64,000 nucleotides of DNA from contig JAEKKJ010000007.1 of NCBI GenBank assembly GCA_019510435.1, positions 124,001-188,000 of the forward strand, in the 5' to 3' direction. Source of the DNA: Caulobacterales bacterium (GTDB lineage: Bacteria; Pseudomonadota; Alphaproteobacteria; Caulobacterales; Caulobacteraceae). This document shows, in pieces, positions 17,713-27,139 of the stretch. A program made the position numbers and the translations under genes. Numbering within the stretch: the stretch's first letter is position 1; each line of letters opens with the position of its first letter. The notes under the pieces are model-generated. The model made no database searches. It worked only from the letters and a program-made list of their open reading frames with translations, and was not told the DNA's origin.

Positions 17713-20175
17713 TCAGAATGCGGCGGCGAGTCGCACGCCGATGGTCCGCGGCCGCTGGGGCGTGGACTGCTGGACCGTTCCGAAGCTGAACGGATTGCCG
17801 TAGGCGAAGGTGTCGCCGGCGTCGTTGAAGGGGTTGGTGACATAGCCCATCAGCCGCCAGTGCTCGGTGGCGACCTCCGCCGAGAGGCTGGTGCGCCAGT
17901 AGTGGTCCATCCGCGGCGGCAGGGTGGCGTCGAAGCTAAGGCCCGCGGAGCCGACGTAGCTGGTCTCGCCCACCACCCGCAGGGTGAAGCGCTCGGAGAG
18001 CGGGCGCTGGTAGATGGCCAGCAGGCCGCCGGACGCCTTGGGCACCCCGGGAAGGGCGCCGGCGACCTGCAGCGCGAAGAGGGGGTTGGGGTCCCGGATC
18101 TTGGAATCCGACAGGAGGCCGTTGGCCTGCAGCGACAGCCCCTGCGCGAGCCGCAGCTCCAGCTCGGTCTCCAGGCCCACGATCCGCGCGTCGCCGACAT
18201 TGGCCGTATAGGCGAGGCCGGAGGGCCGATACTGGTCGGTCTGGATGTTGCGCCACTCGTCGAAATAGGCGGTGGCGCGGGCGGCGAGGCGGCCGTCGAA
18301 GCGGCGCAGCTTGACGCCGACCTCGTAGTTGCGCAGGCGGTCGGGCTGGAAGGCCGCGCGGGCGCCGTTGACGGCGAAGAAGCCGCTCGAATTGAAGCCG
18401 CCGGGCCGGTAGCCCTCGGTGATCAGGCCATAGACCAGGTCGCCGTTCGAAAAGGTCCGCTGCAGGGACAGCTTGGGCAGCACGCCGTCGAAGGTGCGCG
18501 CCGCGTCCAGGGCCCGGGTGTCATAGGGCTTGATCGCGAAGATGTCGGCCGTCGTGTGGACGTGCGTCTGGAAGAGGCGGCCGCCCAGGGTGGCGCTCCA
18601 GCCCCCGCCCAGGCTGTAGGTCGCCTCGCCGTAGATGGCGACCTCCGACGTCCGGTCCTTGCGGTTCTCGGTGTAGGCGGTGGCGACCAGCGCCTGGCCG
18701 CCCGGCGCGGCGGACAGCAGGCCCAGCACCGAGGGACTGCGCTCGTTGGTGCGCGCCGCATAGACCCCCGCCAGCCAGTTGAACCGCCCGCCGCCCGCGG
18801 ACCGGACCACGAAGTCCTGGACGTACATGTCGGCGTGGGCGGCCTCGGTATAGACGCCCAGGTTCGCCTGGGTGCTGGCGAAGGCGCCGCGGGGATCGAG
18901 GGTGGCCGAGGCGTCGTACTGGCTGGAATAGACGTGGTGCACGTAGCTGACCGACGAGCTGACGCTGCCCCAGTCGAAATCGCCCTGCAGCTGGCCGCCG
19001 ACGTAGTCGAAGTTGTTGCGGTGGCCCTCGCGCACCCGGTTGGCCCGCTGGTCGGGCGCGCCGCCGCCGCCGTCGCCCGGCGACTCCAGCGCCTCGCCCA
19101 CCACAGAGTGCAATGAGGGCGGGATCGCGGTGACGTACTGGGTGTCGTTCGATTTCAGGTCCTGGGTCGCGGCCAGGGCGTCCAGCCGCCAGTTCTCGCT
19201 GATCCGCAGGCGCAGGGCCACGCGTCCGCCCTGGCGCTGGGTCTGGTCGACGTTGGCGATGCGCAGGTTGACGTCGTCGAGATAGCCGCCCTGGACGTCG
19301 TCGTAGCCGGCGACGCGCACGGCCAGGCGGTCCTTGATCAGCGGCAGGCTGGCATAGGCCTCGAACTCCCGACTCGGGTCGCCGCCACGGGTGGTGGCGT
19401 AGCCGGCCATGCCGCCGAACTCGGGGCGTTCCAGGTCGGGCTTGCGGGTGACGATGCGATAGATGCCGCTGACGGCGCCGGATCCGTAGAGGGCGCCCTG
19501 GGGCCCGCGCACCACCTCCACCCGGTCGATGTCGACCAGCCGCAGGTCAGGGTCCGGGGCGTTGTAGTTGATCGGGGCATGGTCGAGGTAGGTGGAGACC
19601 GTCGAGCGGGCCCGCCCGGTGAAGGCGCCGTCCGAGAGCCCACGGATCAGGAGCTTGTCGCGGCCGGGCCCGAGGTTGGTGGTGACCACGCCGGCCAGCT
19701 GGCCAACCGTCTGGCCCACCTCCACCGCGCCGGAGGCCGCGAGCTGCTCGCGGGGGAGGGCGCTGACGCCGCCGGGCAGGGTGTCCAGCACCGCGGGGCG
19801 CTTGGTGGCGGTGACCACCAGCTCGGCCACGAGGTTGGTGGCGCGGGACGGCTCGCGTCGCGCCTCGCCGGCGGCCGGCAGGATGGGGACGATACGCACG
19901 GTCCGCGCGTCCACGATCCGATAGGTGCAGGGCGCGCCCGTGAGCAACCGCCGCAGCGCCTCGTCCAGCGGATAGCGGCCCGAGAGGCCCGCATGGCCGT
20001 CGGCCCCGCAGTTGGCCGTTCCGAGGATGGAGATGTTGGCCTGGACGCCCAGCTCGATCAGGGCGTCCGAGTAGGACCGCGCCGGGATCGACAGCCGTAC
20101 GGACGAATCGGCGGCCTCAGCGCGCCCCGCCACGCAGGCGAAGGCCACACCGCCCAGAAGCGCCCGCAGAGACAC
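17713..20175 (-). CDS. TonB-dependent receptor with N-terminal STN signalling domain (FecA/FpvA-like)
   Basis: This 820-residue protein begins with a signal peptide (residues 1-21), then an STN (secretin/TonB N-terminal) domain over about residues 25-95 with LIELGVQANISILG and LRRLLTGAPCTYRI. The TonB box region (AELVVTATKR), plug (LLIRGLSDGAF, VEVVRGPQGALYGSGAVSG) and a barrel ending GVRLAAAF follow. The extra N-terminal domain marks a transducer that reports ligand binding to a FecR anti-sigma factor. The next two genes upstream encode exactly that FecR and an ECF sigma factor, so this is a complete cell-surface signalling operon, probably for a siderophore or heme. Confidence 0.93.
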   Translation of the reverse strand: MSLRALLGGVAFACVAGRAEAADSSVRLSIPARSYSDALIELGVQANISILGTANCGADGHAGLSGRYPLDEALRRLLTGAPCTYRIVDARTVRIVPILPAAGEARREPSRATNLVAELVVTATKRPAVLDTLPGGVSALPREQLAASGAVEVGQTVGQLAGVVTTNLGPGRDKLLIRGLSDGAFTGRARSTVSTYLDHAPINYNAPDPDLRLVDIDRVEVVRGPQGALYGSGAVSGIYRIVTRKPDLERPEFGGMAGYATTRGGDPSREFEAYASLPLIKDRLAVRVAGYDDVQGGYLDDVNLRIANVDQTQRQGGRVALRLRISENWRLDALAATQDLKSNDTQYVTAIPPSLHSVVGEALESPGDGGGGAPDQRANRVREGHRNNFDYVGGQLQGDFDWGSVSSSVSYVHHVYSSQYDASATLDPRGAFASTQANLGVYTEAAHADMYVQDFVVRSAGGGRFNWLAGVYAARTNERSPSVLGLLSAAPGGQALVATAYTENRKDRTSEVAIYGEATYSLGGGWSATLGGRLFQTHVHTTADIFAIKPYDTRALDAARTFDGVLPKLSLQRTFSNGDLVYGLITEGYRPGGFNSSGFFAVNGARAAFQPDRLRNYEVGVKLRRFDGRLAARATAYFDEWRNIQTDQYRPSGLAYTANVGDARIVGLETELELRLAQGLSLQANGLLSDSKIRDPNPLFALQVAGALPGVPKASGGLLAIYQRPLSERFTLRVVGETSYVGSAGLSFDATLPPRMDHYWRTSLSAEVATEHWRLMGYVTNPFNDAGDTFAYGNPFSFGTVQQSTPQRPRTIGVRLAAAF

Positions 20176-20205
20176 GCCCCGTCTGGGTATTGCTCGATAT
20201 CCCCG

Positions 20206-21198
20206 TCACCGGCCCGACACCGCATCGCGCCGCAGGACCACGCCCGCGCCAGAACGTACCGTTCTTATGGGAACCAGCAAGGCCAGGCGACGGATTACCG
20301 CAGCCTGGTTGTCCAGCACCAGCACGCCGGAGATCGGTTCGGCCGCCAGGCTGGGGTCCTCGATCCGGATGGGGGTGGGGAACTGCTCGTTGAGGTCGGC
20401 CACCACCTCGCCCAGCGGCTGGCCGCGGTAGACCAGTCGGCCGGTGCGCCAGGCCAGGACGTCCTCGGCCTCGGCCGCGCTGATCAGGGCGTCGGGCGCG
20501 CCTTCCACATGCTCCAGCCGCTGGCCGGGGTGCAGGCGATAGGCCTTGCCGCGAGCGCCCTCCGCCGGACGCACTTCCACCGCGCCCCGGGCGACGGTGA
20601 CGGCGAGCCGGCCATCGCGCCGGCGCACGTCGAACTGGGTGCCGACCACGCGAATGGTGCGGTCGCCGGCGGCGATCAGGAACGGTCGGGCCGCGTCGTG
20701 GGCCACGTCGAACACCGCCTGGCCGCCATCGAGGCTGACGTGGCGGGCGTCGCCGTCGAAGCGGACGGTCAGGCGCGTGCCGGCGTTGAGGTCCACGGTG
20801 GACCCGTCGGCCAGCTGCACGCGGCGGCGAACGCCCTTGGCGGTGGCGTAGAGCTCGCCGGGGCTTGGGCCGCGCAGCTCGGGCGCGATCACCACCGCCG
20901 CAGCGGCGGCCGCGGCCATGGCGCCGGCGCCCATGACGACGCGGCGATCGACGCCGCGACGCATCGGCGCAAGCCGGCGTTCGGACAGCAGGCGGGTGAT
21001 GGGCGCGGCGCGACGCGCATAGGCCTGGGAGACCTCGAGCGCGGCGTCGAAGGCGGTGGCGTTCTGCGGCGCCTCGCAGAGCCAGCCGTCGAAGGCGATG
21101 GCCTCGGCCTCGCTGAGATCGCCGGCCTCGAGGCGCACGACCCAGGCCGCGGCGTGTTCGCGCCGCGCGTCCTCGTCATTTCGCCAAACCGGAATCAT
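20206..21198 (-). CDS. FecR-type transmembrane anti-sigma factor
   Basis: This encodes 330 residues from ATG 21198. An N-terminal DUF4880-like cytoplasmic helix domain (AAAWVVRLEAGDLSEAEAIA, FDGWL) binds the sigma factor. One membrane helix follows near residues 88-108 (VVMGAGAMAAAAAAAVVIA), then the periplasmic FecR domain (about 120-215, with LADGSTVDLNAGTRL and VVGTQFDVRR). A C-terminal part has the STN-like ISGVLVLDN motif that contacts the receptor. The gene starts 84 bp after the sigma gene and ends 30 bp before the receptor gene, consistent with one operon. Confidence 0.92.
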   Translation of the reverse strand: MIPVWRNDEDARREHAAAWVVRLEAGDLSEAEAIAFDGWLCEAPQNATAFDAALEVSQAYARRAAPITRLLSERRLAPMRRGVDRRVVMGAGAMAAAAAAAVVIAPELRGPSPGELYATAKGVRRRVQLADGSTVDLNAGTRLTVRFDGDARHVSLDGGQAVFDVAHDAARPFLIAAGDRTIRVVGTQFDVRRRDGRLAVTVARGAVEVRPAEGARGKAYRLHPGQRLEHVEGAPDALISAAEAEDVLAWRTGRLVYRGQPLGEVVADLNEQFPTPIRIEDPSLAAEPISGVLVLDNQAAVIRRLALLVPIRTVRSGAGVVLRRDAVSGR

Positions 21199-21282
21199 CG
21201 CGCCATCCACGGCCGACTGCGGCGGCCCGTCGCATGCATAGACGCCACCGCCGGCGCCGACCCCCAGGTCGAGTCCCACAAT

Positions 21283-21837
21283 TTATGGTGGATCATCGGC
21301 CAGCCTTGCGGTGAGGGCCTTGAGCGCGGCCGAAATGTGCTTTTCGACGGACTTGACCGAGATGCCCATGGCCTGGGCGGTTTCGGCGTGGCTGCGGCCC
21401 TCCAGCTTATGCAACCGGAACGCGCGCTGCATCTGCGGGGCCAGGTCGGCGACCGCGTCGACCAGCTGGCGCAGGCGCTGGCGGGCGGCGACGGCGTCGT
21501 CGGCCGGGGCCTCGTCCGCCACATCCTCGCTGCCCACGGCGGCGTGGGCCACGCGTCGCCAGGCGGCGTCGCGGGCGGCGGCGCGGGCCTCGCCCCGGGC
21601 TCGGTCCAGCATGACGTTGGTGGCGATGCGGTAGATCAGGGCGACCGGGTTGCCCGCGGTCACCGACTGGTCGCGCGTGGCGAGCTTCAGATAGAGCTCC
21701 TGGGCCAGGTCCTCGGCCACCACCTGCGAGCCGCAGCGGGCGGCGAAGAAGCGGACCAGGTTCGCGCGGCGCTCGAGATAGATTTCCAGGAGCGGGTCGG
21801 TGGGCCGCTGGGCGCCGAGGTCGGTCATGACGTTCAT
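21283..21837 (-). CDS. ECF RNA polymerase sigma factor (FecI-like)
   Basis: This encodes 184 residues from ATG 21837. Region 2 reads VRFFAARCGSQVVAEDLAQE with the DLAQE core-binding motif and YRIATNVMLDRAR; region 4 is MQRAFRLHKLEGRSHAETAQ followed by GISVKSVEKHI, a helix-turn-helix for the -35 element. Its partner FecR and the STN-bearing receptor follow on the same strand. In this arrangement iron-complex binding outside the cell frees the sigma factor to transcribe the receptor gene. Confidence 0.93.
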   Translation of the reverse strand: MNVMTDLGAQRPTDPLLEIYLERRANLVRFFAARCGSQVVAEDLAQELYLKLATRDQSVTAGNPVALIYRIATNVMLDRARGEARAAARDAAWRRVAHAAVGSEDVADEAPADDAVAARQRLRQLVDAVADLAPQMQRAFRLHKLEGRSHAETAQAMGISVKSVEKHISAALKALTARLADDPP

Positions 21838-22350
21838 GCGCGGGCCTGGCCGCCCCGGCGCGGGGTGCGTCGCGCGGGTGGGCGCACGCAGGGGCGCAGG
21901 CTGTTGAACGGCATGACGGACGACCGATGGAACGCGGTCCCAAGACATGACGCATTCCGCGCCATGCGCCAACCTCGGCCGATGAAAGGGGAGCGGGGGG
22001 TGCGCGCGCTCGGCGGCGTCTTGTCATCGACGTTCCGCGGTTTGACGGCGCCGGAAGGCTGCCGGCGTGGGGAGCGGCGTCACGGCGTGCGGATCGCGGG
22101 GGAGCGGTCCGCACGTCCATCTCCACCTGCGATTCGCCAGTCCGAACGCTTCGATGCGCTCACCCTTGCGCCTGCGCGCCGGGCGCCCAGCGCCGCAATC
22201 CCAGGCGTGACCTTGAGTTCACGCGGACGCGAAGGACCCTGACCTGGCGCGAGGTATGCAGACGGCCGTTCTCACATTATGAAATTCTCCAAACGCACCC
22301 GGGCGGCGCCGCCCGTTGTGCCAAATTGGGTTCGAGGGAGTCGTCGTCGA
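21838..22350. other. divergent intergenic region before pckG
   Basis: A 513-bp gap between the sigma gene (leftwards) and pckG (rightwards) must hold both promoters. Codon-like periodicity is absent in its middle and no RNA gene or dyad of note was found. The pckG ribosome site GAGGGAG is at 22334-22340. No Fur-like site stood out by eye. Confidence 0.4.
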
Positions 22351-24201
22351 ATGAGTCAGGCAGCCATTCCGGGACTGGAGCCCGCGCCGACCAAGCACGC
22401 CAAGCTTGTCCAGTGGGTGCGTGACATCGCAGCGCTGACCCAGCCGGATCGGGTGGTGTGGTGCAATGGGTCGCAGGCCGAGTGGGACCGCCTGACCGAG
22501 GAGCTGGTGGCGGCCGGGACGCTGAAGCGGCTGAACCCCGACAAGCGCCCCAATTCGTTCTACGCCGCGTCGGACCCGCGCGACGTCGCCCGGGTCGAGA
22601 GCCGCACCTTCATCTGCTCCGAGAAGGCCGAGGACGCCGGCCCGACGAACAACTGGCTGGATCCCGCCGAGATGCGGGCCGACCTGAAGGACCTGTTCGC
22701 GGGGGTAATGCGCGGGCGGACCATGTACGTCGTGCCGTTCTGCATGGGCCCGCTGGGCTCGAAGATCAGCGCGATCGGCGTCGAGATCACCGACAGCGCC
22801 TATGTGGCCGTCTCGATGCGGATCATGACCCGGATGGGCCAGCCGGCGCTGGAGCAGCTGGGCGAGGGCGGCTTCTTCGTGCCGGCGGTGCACACCGTGG
22901 GCATGCCGCTGGTGGACGGGGTCCAGGACGTCGCCTGGCCCTGCAACGAGATCAAGTACATCGTCCACTTCCCGGAGACGCGGGAGATCTGGTCGTACGG
23001 CTCGGGCTACGGCGGCAATGCGCTGCTGGGCAAGAAGTGCTTCGCGCTGCGGATCGCCTCGGTGATGGCCCGCGACGAGGGCTGGTTCGCCGAGCACATG
23101 CTGATCCTGAAGCTGACCTCACCGGCTGGCGAGACCAAGTACGTGGCGGCCGCCTTCCCCAGCGCGTGCGGCAAGACCAACATGGCCATGCTGCAGCCGA
23201 CGCTGCGCGGCTGGAAGGCCGAGACGATCGGCGACGACATCTGCTGGATGCGCTTCGGCGACGATGGGCGGCTCTACGCGGTGAATCCGGAGGCGGGCTT
23301 CTTCGGCGTGGCGCCCGGCACCGGCATCGAAACCAACAAGAACGCCATCGACGCGCTCTGGGGCAATTCGATCTTCACCAATGTGGCTCTGACCGACGAC
23401 GGCGACGTGTGGTGGGAGGGCCTGACGCCCGACGCGCCGGCGCACCTGATCGACTGGAAGGGCCGCGACTGGACGCCGGAGAGCGCCGAGCCGGCCGCCC
23501 ACCCGAATGCCCGCTTCACCGTGCCGGCCGCGCAGTGCCCGGTGGCGGCGCCCGAGTGGGAGGATCCCGCCGGCGTGCCGATCTCGGCGATCCTGTTCGG
23601 CGGCCGCCGCGCCTCGGCGGTGCCGCTGGTGACCGAGGCCCGCGACTGGCGTCACGGCGTGTTCATGGCCTCCAACGTGGCCTCCGAAGGCACGGCGGCG
23701 GCGGAGAACGCCATCGGCGAGCTGCGGCGCGACCCCTTCGCCATGCTGCCGTTCTGCGGCTACAACATGGGCGACTACTTCGGCCACTGGCTGAAGATGG
23801 GCGAGACCCACGATGCGGCCAAGCTGCCGCGCATCTTCTTCGTCAACTGGTTCCGCAAGGACGAGCGCGGCAAGTTCGTCTGGCCGGGTTACGGCGAGAA
23901 CAGCCGGGTTCTGAAGTGGATCTTCGACCGGCTGGATGGCCGCGCCGAGGCGGTGGACACCCCGATCGGGCGGGTGCCGGCGCGCGCCAGCCTGGACACC
24001 GCGGGCCTGTCGCTCACCGACGCCCAGCTCAGCCTGCTGCTGACTGTGGACCCGGCGATCTGGAAGCAGGAGGTCTCGCTGATCCCCGCCTTCTACGAGC
24101 GCTTCGGCGAGCACCTGCCCGAGGCGCTGTGGGACGAGTACCGGGCCCTGGTGGCCCGCCTCGAGGCCGCAGCCGAGCCGGAAGAGATCGTGGCGGCTTA
24201 G
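22351..24201 (+). CDS. pckG: phosphoenolpyruvate carboxykinase (GTP)
   Basis: This encodes 616 residues from ATG 22351, preceded by GAGGGAG; a start at 22279 would add 24 unrelated residues. It is the GTP-type enzyme, seen from the P-loop region [13 protein letters not shown], whose Cys is the reactive GTP-type cysteine, together with FCMGPLGS and the metal-binding segment [10 protein letters not shown]. Other family segments are [18 protein letters not shown] and the C-terminal [13 protein letters not shown]. It converts oxaloacetate to phosphoenolpyruvate at the start of gluconeogenesis in the cytoplasm. The length is normal for the family. It is monocistronic here, with a toxin-antitoxin pair starting 66 bp downstream. 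Confidence 0.97.
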   Translation: MSQAAIPGLEPAPTKHAKLVQWVRDIAALTQPDRVVWCNGSQAEWDRLTEELVAAGTLKRLNPDKRPNSFYAASDPRDVARVESRTFICSEKAEDAGPTNNWLDPAEMRADLKDLFAGVMRGRTMYVVPFCMGPLGSKISAIGVEITDSAYVAVSMRIMTRMGQPALEQLGEGGFFVPAVHTVGMPLVDGVQDVAWPCNEIKYIVHFPETREIWSYGSGYGGNALLGKKCFALRIASVMARDEGWFAEHMLILKLTSPAGETKYVAAAFPSACGKTNMAMLQPTLRGWKAETIGDDICWMRFGDDGRLYAVNPEAGFFGVAPGTGIETNKNAIDALWGNSIFTNVALTDDGDVWWEGLTPDAPAHLIDWKGRDWTPESAEPAAHPNARFTVPAAQCPVAAPEWEDPAGVPISAILFGGRRASAVPLVTEARDWRHGVFMASNVASEGTAAAENAIGELRRDPFAMLPFCGYNMGDYFGHWLKMGETHDAAKLPRIFFVNWFRKDERGKFVWPGYGENSRVLKWIFDRLDGRAEAVDTPIGRVPARASLDTAGLSLTDAQLSLLLTVDPAIWKQEVSLIPAFYERFGEHLPEALWDEYRALVARLEAAAEPEEIVAA

Positions 24202-24240
24202 CGATACGGCGATCCTTGCGCCCGCCTCCGCGTCGCCATA

Positions 24241-24254
24241 TAGTCAGCTGACTA
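24241..24254. promoter_or_regulatory. perfect 14-bp palindrome, probable Phd-type operator
   Basis: TAGTCAGCTGACTA is its own reverse complement and ends 13 bp before the antitoxin ATG, next to the GGTGGAGG ribosome site. Phd antitoxins repress their own operons by binding such palindromes. Confidence 0.7.
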
Positions 24255-24267
24255 GGTGGAGGCGGCC

Positions 24268-24516
24268 ATGGGCGCTTGGAAGCTCGAGACGGCCAAGGCG
24301 AGATTGAGCGAGGTTCTGCGCCAGGCGCAGGCTGAGGGACCGCAAGCCATCACCGTTCGCGGCCGCAAGGCGGCCGTGGTGGTCTCCGCCGAGCAGTTCG
24401 AGCGGATGACCGAGGCCAAGGACCAGGGTGGTTGGGTCGAGGCGCTGCTCGAACTCGGCCCGATCGAGGTCGAACTCGAACACCGGGGCGACCTGATGCG
24501 TGACCTCGATCTTTGA
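24268..24516 (+). CDS. type II toxin-antitoxin antitoxin, Phd/YefM family
   Basis: This encodes 82 residues from ATG 24268, preferred over GTG 24256 because GGTGGAGG sits just before it. The N-terminus WKLETAKARLSEVLRQAQAEG is the Phd DNA-binding and dimerisation motif, followed by PQAITVRGRKAAVVVSAEQF, the conserved strand pair. The C-terminal third (ALLELGPIEVELEHRG) would wrap the toxin. It overlaps the toxin start by 4 bp (TTGA). It represses the operon and neutralises the downstream PIN ribonuclease. Confidence 0.9.
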   Translation: MGAWKLETAKARLSEVLRQAQAEGPQAITVRGRKAAVVVSAEQFERMTEAKDQGGWVEALLELGPIEVELEHRGDLMRDLDL

Positions 24517-24968
24517 GAGGCTGGCTGCTCGACACCAATGTCGTCTCGGAGCCGGTCCGGCCCAATCCGGATGCGCGGGTATTGGCATGGCTCAGCGCGC
24601 TGCCCAATGATCGGACCTTCATCAGCATCCTGACAATCGGTGAGATCGGGAAGGGCATCGAGGCGCTTCGCCCGGATGATGGACGACGCTCGAAGCTCTC
24701 CGCTTTTCGCGGGTTGCTGGAAGCGCGGTTTGTCGGCCGGGTGCTCTCTCTGGATGATGACGTCGTGCGCACCTGGGGGGCCATGACGGGGCGCTATCGC
24801 CGGGAGTTCGGCGGCGAGGCGCATGCCGTAGATGCGCTACTGGCGGCGACCGCCGAGCGGAACCGGCTCTACCTTGCCACCCGGAACGTCCGAGACGTCC
24901 GCGCCCTTGCCACGCCGGCCTTCAATCCCTGGACCGACGACCCCGCGGCCTTCCCGATCCAGCTATAG
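24513..24968 (+). CDS. PIN-domain ribonuclease toxin (VapC/FitB family)
   Basis: This encodes 151 residues from TTG 24513, which overlaps the antitoxin stop and indicates translational coupling. PIN-domain acidic residues are present: Asp in LLDTNVVSE, Glu in TIGEIGKGIE, Asp in AHAVDALLAAT, and the last segment LYLATRNVRD, where Asn replaces the frequent Asp as in FitB-type proteins. The family cleaves tRNA or other RNA in an Mg-dependent way when freed from its antitoxin. It is complete, so the module is probably active. Confidence 0.9.
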   Translation: MRGWLLDTNVVSEPVRPNPDARVLAWLSALPNDRTFISILTIGEIGKGIEALRPDDGRRSKLSAFRGLLEARFVGRVLSLDDDVVRTWGAMTGRYRREFGGEAHAVDALLAATAERNRLYLATRNVRDVRALATPAFNPWTDDPAAFPIQL

Positions 24969-24978
24969 ACCGCCGGCC

Positions 24979-26931
24979 TCAGCCCCCGGCCACGACCCGC
25001 AGGTTCGGCGGGCCGACCGGCTTCTCGCCGCGCACCTGGGCGACCAGGTCGAAGAGCGCGCCGCGCACCGCCTCGATGTCGCCCACCTGGACCACGGCGG
25101 CGAGGTCCTCCAGATGGCGCGGGGTCACCCGCACCGCCGAATTGGTGATCACCTCCAGCACCTTGGGCGCGCAGGTGACGGCGAACTCGGTCTCGTCCAG
25201 CAGCGCCTCGGTCAGCTTCTCGCCGGGGCGCAGGCCGGTGATCTCGATCTCGACGCCCTTGCGGCCGGAGAGCGCGATCATCTGCTGGGCCAGGTCCATG
25301 ATCCGCACCGGCTCGCCCATCTCCAGGAGGAAGAGGCGCGAGGTCGGGCTGTCGTCCTCATGGCAGGTGGCCGTGGCGTGCAGCACCAGCTGGGCCGCCT
25401 CGGGGATGGTCATGAAGAATCGGGTCATCTCCGGATGGGTGACCGTGACCGGGCCGCCGCGCTCGATCTGCGACTTGAAGATCGGCACCACCGAGCCGTT
25501 GGAGCCCAGGACGTTGCCGAAGCGCACGGCCGAGAAGCGGGTGCCGTCGTTGGTGGACTGCTGGGCCTGGATCACCGCCTCGGCCAGGCGCTTGGTGGCG
25601 CCCATGACGTTGGTGGGGTCGACCGCCTTGTCGGTGGAGATCAGCACCATCTGGGTGGCGCCGCAGGCGCGGGCCGCCTCGGCGACGTTCCAGGTGCCCA
25701 GGACGTTGGTGAGGATGCCTTCGCTGGGATGGTGCTCCACCATCGACACGTGCTTCAGCGCCGCGGCGTGGAACACGAGGTCGGGGCGCTCGCGATGGAA
25801 GGCCGCGTCGATCCGGGCGGCGTCGCGCACGTCGCACAGCACCGCCTTGACCGAGATGTGCGGGTAGATCTCGCGGATCTCGCGCTCGATCTCGAAGAGC
25901 GCGGTCTCGGAGAAGTCGAGCAGGATCAGTTGGCCGCAGCCGAAGGCGGCCACCTGGCGGCAGAGCTCGCCGCCGATGGACCCGCCGGCGCCGGTGATCA
26001 GCACCCGCTGGCCCTGGATCAGCCGGCCCACCGCGCGGCGGTCGAGCTCGATCGGCTCGCGCGCCAGGAGCTCCTCGATGTTGATGTCGCGCATCGGGAG
26101 CAGGGTGAGGCCGTCGTGCTGGCTGAGCTCGACGATGGAGGGCAGGCGCAGGAGACGGATGCCGTCGTTCTTGAGCCGGCCCAGCTGGTCGGCGGTGAGG
26201 CCCTTGAGCTTGCCCGGCTCCTCCAGGAACAGCACCGCCCGCGGATAGCGGTTCCAGCGGCGCAGGTCGGCCAGCGCCTCGTCCAGGCGGTCCAGCGCCT
26301 CGATGATGCACACGCCGCGGACCTGCTGGCCCACGTCGCGGCGGTCGGTTCCGATGATGCCGACCGGCGTGTAGGCGCGGTCATGGCTGCGGGCCACGTC
26401 GCGCAGGTAGGTGTCGGCGAGCGAGGGCGGGCCGATCAGCAGCAGCGAGGGCGCCTGGGTGAGCGACTTCAGGTCGGAGAAGCTCTCCAGCGCATGCTCA
26501 TGCAGGGCCCGGCGGACGATCCGCACGCCCATGGAGGCGACCATCTGGAAGAGCGGCGCCATGACGAGGGTTGCGCGCGGCAGGCCCTTGCCGCGGTCGA
26601 GCACGAACACCGCCAGCAGGAAGACGCCGACGGTGAGCACCGCGCAGCGCGCCAGCACCAGGGCGTCGGGAATCGAGACGTACCGCCAGGGCGACAGCTC
26701 GCGCCGGAAGATCAGGGTGAAGGCGCCGGCGATGGCGGCATAGAGGGCGGCCAGCTGGAAGAAGCTGAGGGCGCCGACCTCGCCGAAGCCCAGCTGCGGC
26801 TGGGTGGGGGTGACGAAGAAGGCCACCGCGAAGGCGGCCGCGGCCAGGAGCACGTCGAACACGACGGTCTGGGCCCGGACAGCCATCCGCTCCATGCGCC
26901 GCACTCCGCTCACGTCTTGATTCCCAACCAT
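24979..26931 (-). CDS. nucleoside-diphosphate sugar epimerase/dehydratase (FlaA1/CapD/PglF-like)
   Basis: This 650-residue protein has four hydrophobic helices in its first 150 residues, a first Rossmann-like domain (LLLIGPPSLADTYLRD) and a catalytic SDR domain from about residue 300 with the NAD motif VLITGAGGSIGGELC. Later motifs include FHAAALKHVSMVE, STDKAVDPTNVMGATKR and LRPGEKLTE. The catalytic Tyr is replaced by Met in the NVMGATK segment, as is typical of this group. It would convert UDP-GlcNAc to the 4-keto-6-deoxy sugar at the inner membrane, a first step to bacillosamine or QuiNAc-type sugars in O-antigen or exopolysaccharide. Confidence 0.9.
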   Translation of the reverse strand: MVGNQDVSGVRRMERMAVRAQTVVFDVLLAAAAFAVAFFVTPTQPQLGFGEVGALSFFQLAALYAAIAGAFTLIFRRELSPWRYVSIPDALVLARCAVLTVGVFLLAVFVLDRGKGLPRATLVMAPLFQMVASMGVRIVRRALHEHALESFSDLKSLTQAPSLLLIGPPSLADTYLRDVARSHDRAYTPVGIIGTDRRDVGQQVRGVCIIEALDRLDEALADLRRWNRYPRAVLFLEEPGKLKGLTADQLGRLKNDGIRLLRLPSIVELSQHDGLTLLPMRDINIEELLAREPIELDRRAVGRLIQGQRVLITGAGGSIGGELCRQVAAFGCGQLILLDFSETALFEIEREIREIYPHISVKAVLCDVRDAARIDAAFHRERPDLVFHAAALKHVSMVEHHPSEGILTNVLGTWNVAEAARACGATQMVLISTDKAVDPTNVMGATKRLAEAVIQAQQSTNDGTRFSAVRFGNVLGSNGSVVPIFKSQIERGGPVTVTHPEMTRFFMTIPEAAQLVLHATATCHEDDSPTSRLFLLEMGEPVRIMDLAQQMIALSGRKGVEIEITGLRPGEKLTEALLDETEFAVTCAPKVLEVITNSAVRVTPRHLEDLAAVVQVGDIEAVRGALFDLVAQVRGEKPVGPPNLRVVAGG

Positions 26932-27068
26932 AGCCTGATCAGCCAGGCTTCCACCAAAAGATCGTCAGCGGATGTTCTTCCGCCGGCAGGCGCCCGAAAC
27001 GCGTGCTCCCCCAGGGACCGGCGGGCGAGGGCGACCTTAGGAACAGGCGCCCCCATAAGCAACGGAAA

Positions 27069-27092
27069 AGCCCGCATCCAGGGATGCGGGCT
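27069..27092 (-). terminator. rho-independent terminator of the barrel-protein gene
   Basis: A 10-bp stem (AGCCCGCATC / GATGCGGGCT) with loop CAGG; on the minus strand it runs into CTTTT. It lies about 50 bp past the stop of the gene starting at 28279. Confidence 0.88.
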
Positions 27093-27139
27093 CCTCTACG
27101 CCGACTAAGGCTAAGCTTTGGTTATCCGAAGATATTAAC

